In this document: positions 21,842-29,078 of the stretch, piece after piece
Position numbering within the stretch: the first letter of the stretch is position 1
Layout of the letters: each line of letters starts with the position of its first letter
NCBI RefSeq assembly: GCF_019793435.1
Contig: NZ_JAILYH010000003.1
Location: 124,001 to 188,000 of the forward strand
Direction: 5' to 3'
DNA length: 64,000 bases
Source of the DNA: Rhizobium redzepovicii
GTDB taxonomy: Bacteria; Pseudomonadota; Alphaproteobacteria; Rhizobiales; Rhizobiaceae
The notes under the pieces: model-generated
What the model saw: the letters and a program-made list of their open reading frames with translations, nothing else
What the model was told of the DNA's origin: nothing
Database searches by the model: none
Translations under genes and position numbers: made by a program

Positions 21842-21910
21842 TGTGGTTGGCGTTTTCGTCAAAGCCGCCAAACCAGGGAGACTCCGCACAAGCACGAGCG
21901 AGTGTGACGG

Positions 21911-22108
21911 TCAAGCCGCCCCGGCCGGATCGCCGATCGGCAGCAGCGCCGGATTGAGCGGCGGGTCCTGCGGGTTTTTCGTATCGCCGGGGTCCTGGGC
22001 AGGCGTCAGTGGCGGTTTTTCCTGGATGCGGTCGGGAATGCCGGGTGTTGGCGTCGGCCCGCGCGGCGTATCGGTTGTCGGTGTCGGAATCGGATCTCTG
22101 TTCGGCAT
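21911..22108 (-). CDS. Small proline-rich protein
   Basis: A 65-aa protein with a good AGGAGGCC ribosome binding site before the ATG at 22108. It is very rich in Pro, Thr and Asp ('PTPTTDTPRGPTPTPG') and has no hydrophobic segment, so it is probably disordered. No family is assigned. The upstream extension of the frame to 22324 runs antisense to the zinc-ribbon gene and is rejected as a start. Coding status rests on the ribosome binding site and the coherent composition. Confidence 0.5.
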   Translation of the reverse strand: MPNRDPIPTPTTDTPRGPTPTPGIPDRIQEKPPLTPAQDPGDTKNPQDPPLNPALLPIGDPAGAA

Positions 22109-22211
22109 GATGGCCTCCTTTTCGAGGAGGGAACGGCACGGCCGGAAGATGGTTCCACTTTCACCAGCCGGCATTCCTCTGTATGAGAAGGCCTCAAGCA
22201 TGAGGACGAGC

Positions 22212-22457
22212 ATGGCCATCCGCGATCGATTTTCGAAGAAACTGAACTGCCCGCAATGCGGCAATGAGGGCTTTGCCGAAGCCTCGGAGATCGACGATCC
22301 CAAGCGCAAGCACCCGGATTTCAAGGTCGATCAGCTGCCGCGCGGTTTTGGCGTGCAGCGGCCGTCCAACCACCAGGAAAGCTTCATGCTGAAATGCGAA
22401 TGCGGCCGCAAGTTTCCCTTCCGCAGCCTGGCGGAGGCTGCGGCCGAGCGGCGCTAG
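22212..22457 (+). CDS. Small zinc-ribbon-like protein
   Basis: An 81-aa protein (85 aa if the ATG at 22200 is used). Cys pairs 'CPQCG' near residue 14 and 'CECG' near residue 60 form a probable zinc ribbon, with a basic C-terminus. It may bind nucleic acid or protein; no specific role can be given. It is convergent with the gene at 22473 and divergent from the proline-rich ORF. Confidence 0.65.
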   Translation: MAIRDRFSKKLNCPQCGNEGFAEASEIDDPKRKHPDFKVDQLPRGFGVQRPSNHQESFMLKCECGRKFPFRSLAEAAAERR

Positions 22458-22472
22458 AACGCAGGGTCAAAC

Positions 22473-22862
22473 TTAAATCCGCTCCAGCAACTCGATGAAG
22501 GCATCGGCGAAGCGCACCAGATGCGCGGTCTCCTCGTTGGGCGCCTGCATGCGGATTTCGGTGCCGGCATAATCGAGCAGCGCCAGCACGACGCGCATCT
22601 GACTGCCGCCATCGGGAATGCGCAGCACGGCGATGCGCCGGCAATCCGCGACAAGGCCGCCGGCCGGCAGGTCGAACAGCAGCTCGCCGCCCGACCGCTG
22701 TGCTGCCTGGCGCACTGCCTCGCAGAAACCGGCATCGCCGCCGGCATAACCTTCGAGCGAAAGTTCGAGCTCGACGAGCTCCAACGGCAGCATCGGTTCG
22801 CTGTGGTCGATCCCGCCAAGCGCAGACGCCTGTGGCCTGGCTGCTATCTCGGGTGAAATCAT
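22473..22862 (-). CDS. Hypothetical cytoplasmic protein
   Basis: A 129-aa protein. An AAGGAGAGA ribosome binding site 5 nt before ATG 22862 decides the start over the open frame to 22925. The sequence alternates beta-strand-like segments ('RIAVLRIPDGG', 'MRVVLALLDYAGTEIRM') with helices and ends in a helix 'HLVRFADAFIELLERI'. There is no signal peptide, membrane span or catalytic motif I recognise. The coding pattern and GC match its neighbours. Confidence 0.65.
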   Translation of the reverse strand: MISPEIAARPQASALGGIDHSEPMLPLELVELELSLEGYAGGDAGFCEAVRQAAQRSGGELLFDLPAGGLVADCRRIAVLRIPDGGSQMRVVLALLDYAGTEIRMQAPNEETAHLVRFADAFIELLERI

Positions 22863-23041
22863 CCCGTCTCTCCTTGCCTTTGAATTCGGAGATGAAACCG
22901 CGGCAGAATGACCCTTTTTAACCATATCAGCAAGGGCTCATGAAATGGCCCCGTCTTCGCCTCGCCTTTCGCCTCGGCCATCCCAGGCGGATTCCGGCTG
23001 ATATTCCAAGACAACAGTTTCAATTCAGCCGAAACCTGCCC

Positions 23042-23158
23042 AGATCCGGATGATTTTGGGCCGGGCTGGCCAAAAATCTGAATCCGGATCCAAATCAAAG
23101 AAATAGAGCATGATGTCGTCCGAAAACCGCTTCACACTTTTCGGCATCATGCTCTAAA
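23042..23158 (-). repeat. RIME-like intergenic palindromic repeat, copy 2
   Basis: The reverse complement aligns along its length with 5164-5275, including the ATGATG/CATCATG arms, the CCGAAAAGTGTG core and a second palindrome around TTTTGGGCC...GGCCAAAA. The remaining gap 22926-23041 shows no gene. Confidence 0.7.
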
Positions 23159-23219
23159 CAGGGTTATGGCGATTTGCGTTGTTTGATGGCGCGGCGCTGA
23201 CGAGCAACCGGTAAGTTTG

Positions 23220-24125
23220 ATGGCCATCCGTTTCGACCGTCCCGTTTCAGGCGCCGCCCGCTTTTCGCGGCTGCTCGGGGCGTTTTCGCTGGTTCTGGCG
23301 CTGGCGGTGCTGATCGCTCATCGCTTCGGCGGCCTCGCCACCCCCTATCTCGTGCTGCTTCTGATCGCCGCCGCCGGCTGCGGGCTGCTGGCCGCCATGC
23401 TGGCCGCAGTCGGCCTGCGCAGCCTCTGGATGACAGGCGCCGAAGGCGGGCTCGCCGCACTCGCCGCCCTGATCTATGCCGCCTTTCCGCTCGGCATCGG
23501 CGCCTTCGCCGCCGAGCGGTACATGACGCTGCCTGATATCTACGACGTCTCCACCGACCCGGTCGCAGCCCCTGACTGGCTGTCGACCCCGAAATCCGAT
23601 CAGATCTGGCTGAAGCGCAATCTCGTGACGCCGGAGGATCGCGAAAAGCAGATATCAGCCTATCCCGAGTTGACCGGCCGGCGCTATGAGGGCGCGCTCG
23701 ACCGGGTGCTGGAAGCGGTGCGCAAGGTCGCCAAGCAGAGCGGCTTTACCATCGTCAGAAGCACCGGCACCAGCGAGCCGGACCGCGACCCGGAGGACGG
23801 ACCGGCCAAACCCGAGCCCGGCGACGAAGCCGTTGCCGATGCGCCCGGCATCATTCCCGTGCCGACGCCGCGCCCCTATGACGACGACGTCGCCAAGCTG
23901 ATCCGCGGCGCCAACGGCGTGACGCTGCAGGCGAGCAACCGCACACTGATCCTCGGCTTGCGCTTCGATATTCTTATCCGCCTGCGCGAAGAGGCCGAAA
24001 CCACCTTCGTCGACATCCGCGTCGCCTCCCGCTACGGCCAACACGACCTCGGCTTCAGCGCCGAAATCGCCGGGGATTATTTGAAGGCGCTGGACGCCGA
24101 GTTGCTGGGGATTGCGGGTGGGTGA
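23220..24125 (+). CDS. DUF1499 family membrane protein
   Basis: A 301-aa protein. Three hydrophobic segments lie in the first 105 residues (about 17-37, 43-70 and 78-98). A soluble DUF1499 domain follows: 'YDVSTDPVAAPDW', then an acidic Pro-rich loop, then 'FDILIRLREEAETTFVDIRVASRYGQHDLG', which is the family's conserved end. The function of DUF1499 is unknown; the domain is predicted to face the periplasm or cytoplasm next to the membrane. The ATG at 23220 is chosen over the TTG at 23217. The stop codon lies inside the first unit of a tandem repeat. Confidence 0.85.
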   Translation: MAIRFDRPVSGAARFSRLLGAFSLVLALAVLIAHRFGGLATPYLVLLLIAAAGCGLLAAMLAAVGLRSLWMTGAEGGLAALAALIYAAFPLGIGAFAAERYMTLPDIYDVSTDPVAAPDWLSTPKSDQIWLKRNLVTPEDREKQISAYPELTGRRYEGALDRVLEAVRKVAKQSGFTIVRSTGTSEPDRDPEDGPAKPEPGDEAVADAPGIIPVPTPRPYDDDVAKLIRGANGVTLQASNRTLILGLRFDILIRLREEAETTFVDIRVASRYGQHDLGFSAEIAGDYLKALDAELLGIAGG

Positions 24126-24287
24126 GCCGCGGTGGCGCAAAGCGCCAGCAATCGATCCAGTGAATCGATTGCAGCGGGTGAGCCGAGGTGCCGCGGAGCG
24201 GCAGCAATCGATCCAGTGAATCGATTGCAGTGGGTGAGCCGAGGTGCCGCGGAGCGGCAGCAATCGATCCAGTGAATCGATTGCAGC
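24120..24287. repeat. Three tandem 56-bp units with two hairpins each
   Basis: Exact 56-bp units start at 24120, 24176 and 24232. Each holds a perfect inverted repeat CAATCGAT-N7-ATCGATTG and a small GC stem. The GC stem is GGCGC/GCGCC in unit 1 and GCCGC/GCGGC in units 2 and 3, a compensatory change. The first unit begins with the stop codon region of the DUF1499 gene. Confidence 0.9.
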
Positions 24288-24407
24288 GGCGAACGCCCTG
24301 AGCCCAAAGCGAAGGGCCGGGAGAGGGTGCGGCAGGCTCGACATTCTTACGATGCCGCGAATTCGACGATCGGCCTCTGGAGAGACGGCGACACGCACCA
24401 CGATCAG

Positions 24408-24538
24408 CCCTCATCCTGATGTGCCCCGCAGGGGCCTCGAAGGAAGAGGGCGGGTGGCTGGATTGCCGCGGCATCGCGAAGGTGGCCAGCCCCGTCCTTC
24501 GAGGCTTCGCCCTGCGGGCTACGCATCTCGGGATGAGG
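24408..24538. repeat. Dispersed inverted repeat (CCTCATCC...GGATGAGG)
   Basis: Arms CCCTCATCCTGATG and CATCTCGGGATGAGG enclose inner arms GGGGCCTCGAAGGA and TCCTTCGAGGC. It lies between the tandem repeats and the 3' end of the minus-strand gene. The gap 24288-24407 has no gene. Confidence 0.6.
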
Positions 24539-24549
24539 CTGGAGAGGGC

Positions 24550-26283
24550 TCACTCCATCACCAACCACCCCGTATATCTCACCACCAACCCCGTCAGCCG
24601 CCCGCCGATCTCGACGTGAAAATGGAACCGCCCCTCACGTTCCTCCTCGAACGTCTCCCCGCCCGGCGCCAGAAACAGCGGCAGCGGAAGCCCGCAAAAG
24701 CGCCAGCCGCGCACCGCCAGCCGCAGCCTCTCCCCCTCCGGCACCAGCGCCACCAGCACCCGGAACGGCCCGAACACCTCGGCGAGCAGATGCCGGTCGC
24801 GGCCCTTGCCCTCGAGCTGCAGGCTTTGGAAGCTCTTATCGCCGAAATGCCGCGTCCAGATCTCCTTCTCGCCATCGGCGGTAAAGCGCACCGTGACCGG
24901 CACATCCTCGCCGGCCGGGGGAAAGCCGATCAGCCGGGCGACGATCCTCGCCAGCCACCCGCTGCCGCGCTCGACCCGCGCCCGCCCGGAGGCGACACGG
25001 GCGCTGCCCGAATATCCGCCCGCATGCATGGCTGATATGGCCGGCGGCAGCCGCGCGAAGGCGCTGCCGAGGACCCTGTGGTAAAGCGGCAGGCCGGCAC
25101 CCTCGCTTTCCGTCCTGATCCCTGTTGCAATCGAGAACCGCCGGAATTCCGCCTCGAAATCTTCCAGCCGCAATTCCCCCGTCGCCGGCCGCGCGCCACT
25201 CTCCGGCCGGACGCCGCGCAGCAGCCGCCGCACCAGCGCCGCCACGCCGGTGACCGGAATGAACGGCCCGTCATCCCCCTCGGCAATCAGATGCCAGCCG
25301 CAGGCAAGCGGCTTGCCGGCGGTATCGAGGCCGCTCAGGCGCACGAACATGCCGCCGCGATGCTCGCCGATCGCCAGGCCGTGGCTCGCCCGCTGCATGA
25401 GCCGCGCAAACGGCGTCAGCGACGGCAGCAGCTTCCGCCGCGTGAGACCTGCCGCAAGCCCAAGCAGCCGCTGCAGCAGCTGCGGCTCCGTGCCGACCCC
25501 GGTGAAGCTGGATTGCAGGCCGGCAAAGCGGCCCGGCAGCAGCGCCAGATCCGGCGCATCCACCAGCAGGAAATTCCGGCTCTTGAGCGGCGCCACCCCG
25601 GGCGGGGCGACCGTCACCCGCATCGCCTCGATCAGCCCGCGCGCCTGCGCCGGCCGCCCCTGGCGCAGCACCGAGACCGGCTTGCCGGCATAACTGGCGA
25701 TTGCTCTCACAACATTGAGCCCGATCTTCACATGCGCCGACGGGGCAATGCCGGCGGCCACCGCATCGATCCGGGAAAACCGCGGCGCCATCACTTCGAG
25801 CGCGGCGAAGGACAGCGCCGGCAGGCTGCTGAGACCGGAGAGCGCAAAAACCCCCTTCGCTCTCGCCTCGGCATCGAGCTCGCCGATCCCAGCGACGAAG
25901 CCGGTGCTGTCGGCGAGATCGGCATAATCGATGTCGAGCCCGATGCAGGCGCGCACCACCTTATAGGGATCTTGCCCAAAACTCTGGAACGGCCCGGAGG
26001 CATCGACGACCAGATCCGGCCGCAGCCGCGTCAGCTGTTCGGTGAGATCGCCGTCACGATCGAAGGCCACCGCCTGCAGCGTTGCCCCGAGATTGCTGCT
26101 TCCCAGGCCCTCGGATCCATCTTTCGGGGATCTGAGATCGGCAACGAAATCATCGGCCTTTTCAAGCGAGCGCCCGGCGATCAACAACCTGAGCCTGGGT
26201 TGATCGCCAAGCAGCCACGCCAGCCGGCCGCCGAACGTGCCATAGCCGCCGATGATCAGCAGCGAGAGCCGCTCGCCGCTCAT
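24550..26283 (-). CDS. Saccharopine dehydrogenase-like protein with DUF4166 domain
   Basis: A 577-aa two-domain protein. Residues 1-370 start with a Rossmann motif 'IIGGYGTFGGRLAWLL' and continue as a saccharopine-dehydrogenase-like NAD(P)-binding fold ('LVVDASGPFQSFG', 'DYADLADSTGFV'). Residues 400-577 match DUF4166, usually fused to such dehydrogenases and also found alone, with 'GFPPAGEDVPVTVRF' and 'HFHVEIGGRLTGLVVRYTGWL'. The substrate is unknown. Its start overlaps the stop of the DCC gene by 4 bp. It is the last gene of a three-gene minus-strand unit. Confidence 0.85.
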   Translation of the reverse strand: MSGERLSLLIIGGYGTFGGRLAWLLGDQPRLRLLIAGRSLEKADDFVADLRSPKDGSEGLGSSNLGATLQAVAFDRDGDLTEQLTRLRPDLVVDASGPFQSFGQDPYKVVRACIGLDIDYADLADSTGFVAGIGELDAEARAKGVFALSGLSSLPALSFAALEVMAPRFSRIDAVAAGIAPSAHVKIGLNVVRAIASYAGKPVSVLRQGRPAQARGLIEAMRVTVAPPGVAPLKSRNFLLVDAPDLALLPGRFAGLQSSFTGVGTEPQLLQRLLGLAAGLTRRKLLPSLTPFARLMQRASHGLAIGEHRGGMFVRLSGLDTAGKPLACGWHLIAEGDDGPFIPVTGVAALVRRLLRGVRPESGARPATGELRLEDFEAEFRRFSIATGIRTESEGAGLPLYHRVLGSAFARLPPAISAMHAGGYSGSARVASGRARVERGSGWLARIVARLIGFPPAGEDVPVTVRFTADGEKEIWTRHFGDKSFQSLQLEGKGRDRHLLAEVFGPFRVLVALVPEGERLRLAVRGWRFCGLPLPLFLAPGGETFEEEREGRFHFHVEIGGRLTGLVVRYTGWLVME

Positions 26284-26729
26284 GCGATGAAACGGCTGCG
26301 CTGCTCCGCCGTCGGCACCATGCAGCTTTGCCGCCCGGCGATCTTCAGCCGGTTGCGGGCGATGAATTCATAGAGCGCATCGGCCACCCGCCGCGGCAGC
26401 AGCCGGAAGATCCTGACCAGCGAATAGGGAAAGCCGAGGCCGGCCACCATGCGGATCGACCCATCCGACTTGAAGAAGGCGCGGCCATGCTCGATGAGGA
26501 TATTGGTTTCGTAATCGCGCTCATTCAGCCCATAATGCCGGTAGAGTGCTGCGCCGAGCGGCGTCTGGGCGGCGAGGAAGCGGTAGCGCCGCTCACTGTC
26601 GTGCTTCAGCGCGAATTTCACCCAGCCGGAGCAGAACACGCATTCGCCATCAAAGACGATCAGCGGCTGGTCATCGGCAAAATCGGGCACATCGGCATCG
26701 CTGCGATAGCTGTAAGCGGCACGCGTCAT
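26280..26729 (-). CDS. DCC family thiol-disulfide oxidoreductase (DUF393)
   Basis: A 149-aa protein with the family-defining motif D-x-x-C-x-x-C in 'VFDGECVFCSGW' near residues 25-36, on a thioredoxin-like fold. The segments 'YRFLAAQTPLGAALYRHYG' and 'AFFKSDGSIRMVAGLGFPYSLVRIFRLLP' are typical. It probably handles electrons or disulfides. It overlaps the downstream dehydrogenase-like gene by 4 bp, so the two products may work together (inference). Confidence 0.9.
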   Translation of the reverse strand: MTRAAYSYRSDADVPDFADDQPLIVFDGECVFCSGWVKFALKHDSERRYRFLAAQTPLGAALYRHYGLNERDYETNILIEHGRAFFKSDGSIRMVAGLGFPYSLVRIFRLLPRRVADALYEFIARNRLKIAGRQSCMVPTAEQRSRFIA

Positions 26730-26750
26730 GGTAATCTCCCCATCTCCCGC

Positions 26751-27659
26751 TTACAACAGCCGGTAGGTGGCGGCAAGCGAAGGCGGCCCATCGGCCGCAA
26801 TCTCGCCGCGCTCCATGAGATTCTCGATATGGGCGAGCACGGAAAGGGCGGCCGCCCCATGCAGCTTCGGATCGGTATCGCGATAGATCACCTTCACCAT
26901 CTCGGCAATCTGAGTGTCGCCCGCCTGGACGCGCGCCAGCACCGCCTGCTCGCGCCCGAGGCGATGCGCCTTCAGTGCCTTGAGGAATCCGGCCGGCTCC
27001 GTCACCGGCCCGCCATGGCCGGGCAGCAACAGCCGGTCGTCGCGCGCAATCAGCCGCTCGAGCGAGGCCATGTAATCCGCCATCGAACCATCTGGCGGTG
27101 CGACGATCGAGGTCGACCAGGCCATGACGTGATCGCCTGTGAACAGAATGTCCTGACCCTCCAGCGCAAAGGCGGCATGATTGGCCGTGTGCCCCGGCGT
27201 CAGCACCGCAGTCAGCGCCCAGCCATCGCCCGATAGGGTCTCGCCGTCACTGAGCGTGATGTCGGGCACGAAGGATAGATCCGAGCTTTCGGCAAAGGGA
27301 TTGATCTCGCCATCCCTCAGCGGCCGCGCCGGCCGATGCGGCCCCTGGCCCACCGTCACCGCACCCGTTGCCGCTTGCAGCCGGCGGGCAAGGGGAGAGT
27401 GGTCGCGATGCGTGTGGCTGACGAAGATATGCGTCACCGCGCGGCCGGCAAGCGCTGCCATCAGCGCCTGAAAATGCGCCTCGTCCTCCGGCCCGGGATC
27501 GATGACCGCGACGGAGGAGGAGCCGACGATATAGCTGTTGGTGCCGAAAAAGGTGAAAGGGCCGGGATTGTTCACTGTCACCCGCTCGACCCCTGAGGCG
27601 ACCGGCACGGCTTGCCCATAGGCCGGCTCGAAAGCGAGGTCGAATGCGGGACTGTCCAT
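26751..27659 (-). CDS. Metallo-beta-lactamase fold hydrolase (LACTB2-like)
   Basis: A 302-aa hydrolase. Zinc motif 'SHTHRDHSPLA' (HxHxDH), then 'LTPGHTANHAAF' and 'FTGDHVM', with a further His in 'LLPGHGGP'. The C-terminal 60 residues form a winged helix 'VKVIYRDTDPKLHGAAALSVLAHIENLMERG', as in LACTB2-type enzymes that act on RNA or small esters. The substrate is not predictable. ATG 27659 is preferred; 27692 is also open. It is the first of three minus-strand genes and is divergent from tRNA-Gln. Confidence 0.88.
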   Translation of the reverse strand: MDSPAFDLAFEPAYGQAVPVASGVERVTVNNPGPFTFFGTNSYIVGSSSVAVIDPGPEDEAHFQALMAALAGRAVTHIFVSHTHRDHSPLARRLQAATGAVTVGQGPHRPARPLRDGEINPFAESSDLSFVPDITLSDGETLSGDGWALTAVLTPGHTANHAAFALEGQDILFTGDHVMAWSTSIVAPPDGSMADYMASLERLIARDDRLLLPGHGGPVTEPAGFLKALKAHRLGREQAVLARVQAGDTQIAEMVKVIYRDTDPKLHGAAALSVLAHIENLMERGEIAADGPPSLAATYRLL

Positions 27660-27821
27660 GAAGGAATGATCTCGGGCCGATGACGTCGCCAATTCCTAGC
27701 ACGATGGCGGCCGCTACGCAGCGCATAAATCTGCGCCGGGTTAAACTTAGTCATTGTGACAGGCGAAGAGCTTTGCTAATCAGGCGTCGATTTGAGCAAG
27801 CGGTTTCCGCTCAAGCTCTGG

Positions 27822-27895
27822 TGGGGCGTCGCCAAGCGGTAAGGCAACGGTTTTTGGTACCGTCATCCCTGGTTCGAATCCAGGCGCCCCAGCCA
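27822..27895 (+). tRNA. tRNA-Gln (TTG)
   Basis: A complete cloverleaf: acceptor TGGGGCG/CGCCCCA, anticodon arm ACGGT-ttTTGgt-ACCGT (anticodon TTG), T arm CCTGG-TTCGAAT-CCAGG, and encoded CCA at 27893-27895. It stands at the left edge of a low-GC accessory region, a usual integration point for islands, though no repeat of its 3' end was found on the right side. Confidence 0.95.
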
Positions 27896-28043
27896 ACGCA
27901 GTGTTTATTTTCAGCAATCTAGGCTAAGGAAGCGGCTTGCCAGTAATAGTTCGGTGCTCGAAACCGTCTTAAGTCCCTTGGTGAGCGGGCGACAGCTCGG
28001 CAACTCGCGTTATCGGAAGGCCGTGCAAACATGCGTCGGCCAG

Positions 28044-28135
28044 ACCGCTGGGGGATAGGTAGAATGATCGAGTGCACCGCACTCGAAATGTGCCATATCT
28101 GTAGGGGTATCGTAGGCTCAAATCCCTCTCTGCCA
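28044..28135 (+). pseudogene. Decayed tRNA-Ser(CGA)-like remnant
   Basis: The 3' two thirds look like a type II tRNA. The anticodon loop is CTCGAAA (CGA at 28084-28086) with a mostly paired stem. A 5-bp long variable arm, ATATC/GGTAT, spans 28095-28110. The T loop CTCAAAT follows, and CCA lies at 28133-28135. The T stem has two mismatches, the acceptor 3' side is short, and no pairing 5' acceptor is visible, so it is not functional. The flanking 27896-28235 has no supported gene. Confidence 0.42.
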
Positions 28136-28235
28136 GATTTCCTGTTAAGCTATTGCTATTGCCTCCTTTTTATTCGCCCTTTCAAGTTACCCCACGCTTC
28201 AACCCACATTTTAGCCTAGCTCGCTCAGAACGATG

Positions 28236-29078
28236 TCACAGGAATATACCAGCAAGCGACTCATCTCCTCTAAACGAGTCAGTGATTGCAATGCAGAAGG
28301 CTGAGTAAGGAGCTGTCTTTTCCCGCATTTTTCTCAGGGTGCTGATGGCTTGCCTGTATGATTGCTTGTGATCGGCATCTCCGTCTTCGAGTCGCGCAAA
28401 CAATCGCTTAGCTTCTACACGCAGCTCTTCAATACTGGCTTTCACGTCCATGCGAGCTTTCACAAAATCACTGTGGTTAATGTTGTAGCACTCGATGGAT
28501 AACATCGCCATGTCGTGCTTGTATTGCTCGCTAGCCGGAAATCGGGCCATAGCCTCGCCGTCTTCCTTGAAAGTGATCATCGCGACCTCATCCGGATTAC
28601 ACGGATCGATTAGATAGGTCTTTTCCGATTTCCAATTTGCGTCCGGGCCCATCGCCCGCGTCGCTTCTACTACAGGAAACCTATCAGCTTTTCCTCCTAC
28701 GAGGTCGGTCTCGATGTCGCGCCGTAGTCTATTCGCGTAGATGCAGCTGTAGCGATAGTTATCGAGATCGTAAGCAAGCCACCAATAGCCCGGATGCTCG
28801 TCGCCCTTCGTGGATCGCTCAAAGACTCGCCTCTTGGGCCTAAAGTGGTCCACATCGGTGTCTGTGCCCCTCTGAGGGGACTCAGTGTACCAACATTTTT
28901 CGCTAAATACCTTCCGAAGCTCGAATTTGATCTCGGACCAAATTTCGTTTTTGCGGATGATCTCGCTCCGCTTTAGAGGGTCGTTCTCTTTAAGCAGTCT
29001 TTTTTTTAAAGCCTCGGCGCGTTCGGCCCAATCAGGTGGGAGAGATAGCTTTTTCGGATCGTACTCGACGGCTCTCAC
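28236..29078 (-). CDS. HNH endonuclease, PtuB-like (TIGR02646-type)
   Basis: A 280-aa predicted nuclease. The HNH core is Cys62-Trp-Tyr-Thr65, then 'DVDHFRPKRRV' (His78), then 'YRYSCIYANRLRRD' with Cys112, Ala115 and Asn116. In the usual family both first and last elements are CxxC zinc knuckles; here the second cysteine of each pair is Thr65 or Ala115, so zinc is probably absent while the catalytic His and Asn remain. The start overlaps the ATPase stop by 4 bp. A PtuA-like ATPase plus HNH nuclease is the Septu-type effector arrangement; cleavage of DNA or RNA on infection is inferred. Confidence 0.82.
   Translation of the reverse strand: MRAVEYDPKKLSLPPDWAERAEALKKRLLKENDPLKRSEIIRKNEIWSEIKFELRKVFSEKCWYTESPQRGTDTDVDHFRPKRRVFERSTKGDEHPGYWWLAYDLDNYRYSCIYANRLRRDIETDLVGGKADRFPVVEATRAMGPDANWKSEKTYLIDPCNPDEVAMITFKEDGEAMARFPASEQYKHDMAMLSIECYNINHSDFVKARMDVKASIEELRVEAKRLFARLEDGDADHKQSYRQAISTLRKMREKTAPYSAFCIAITDSFRGDESLAGIFL

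Noticed and set aside
24120..24287. CRISPR array
   Set aside because: Three head-to-tail units without unique spacers; the whole 56 bp repeats, so this is a tandem repeat.
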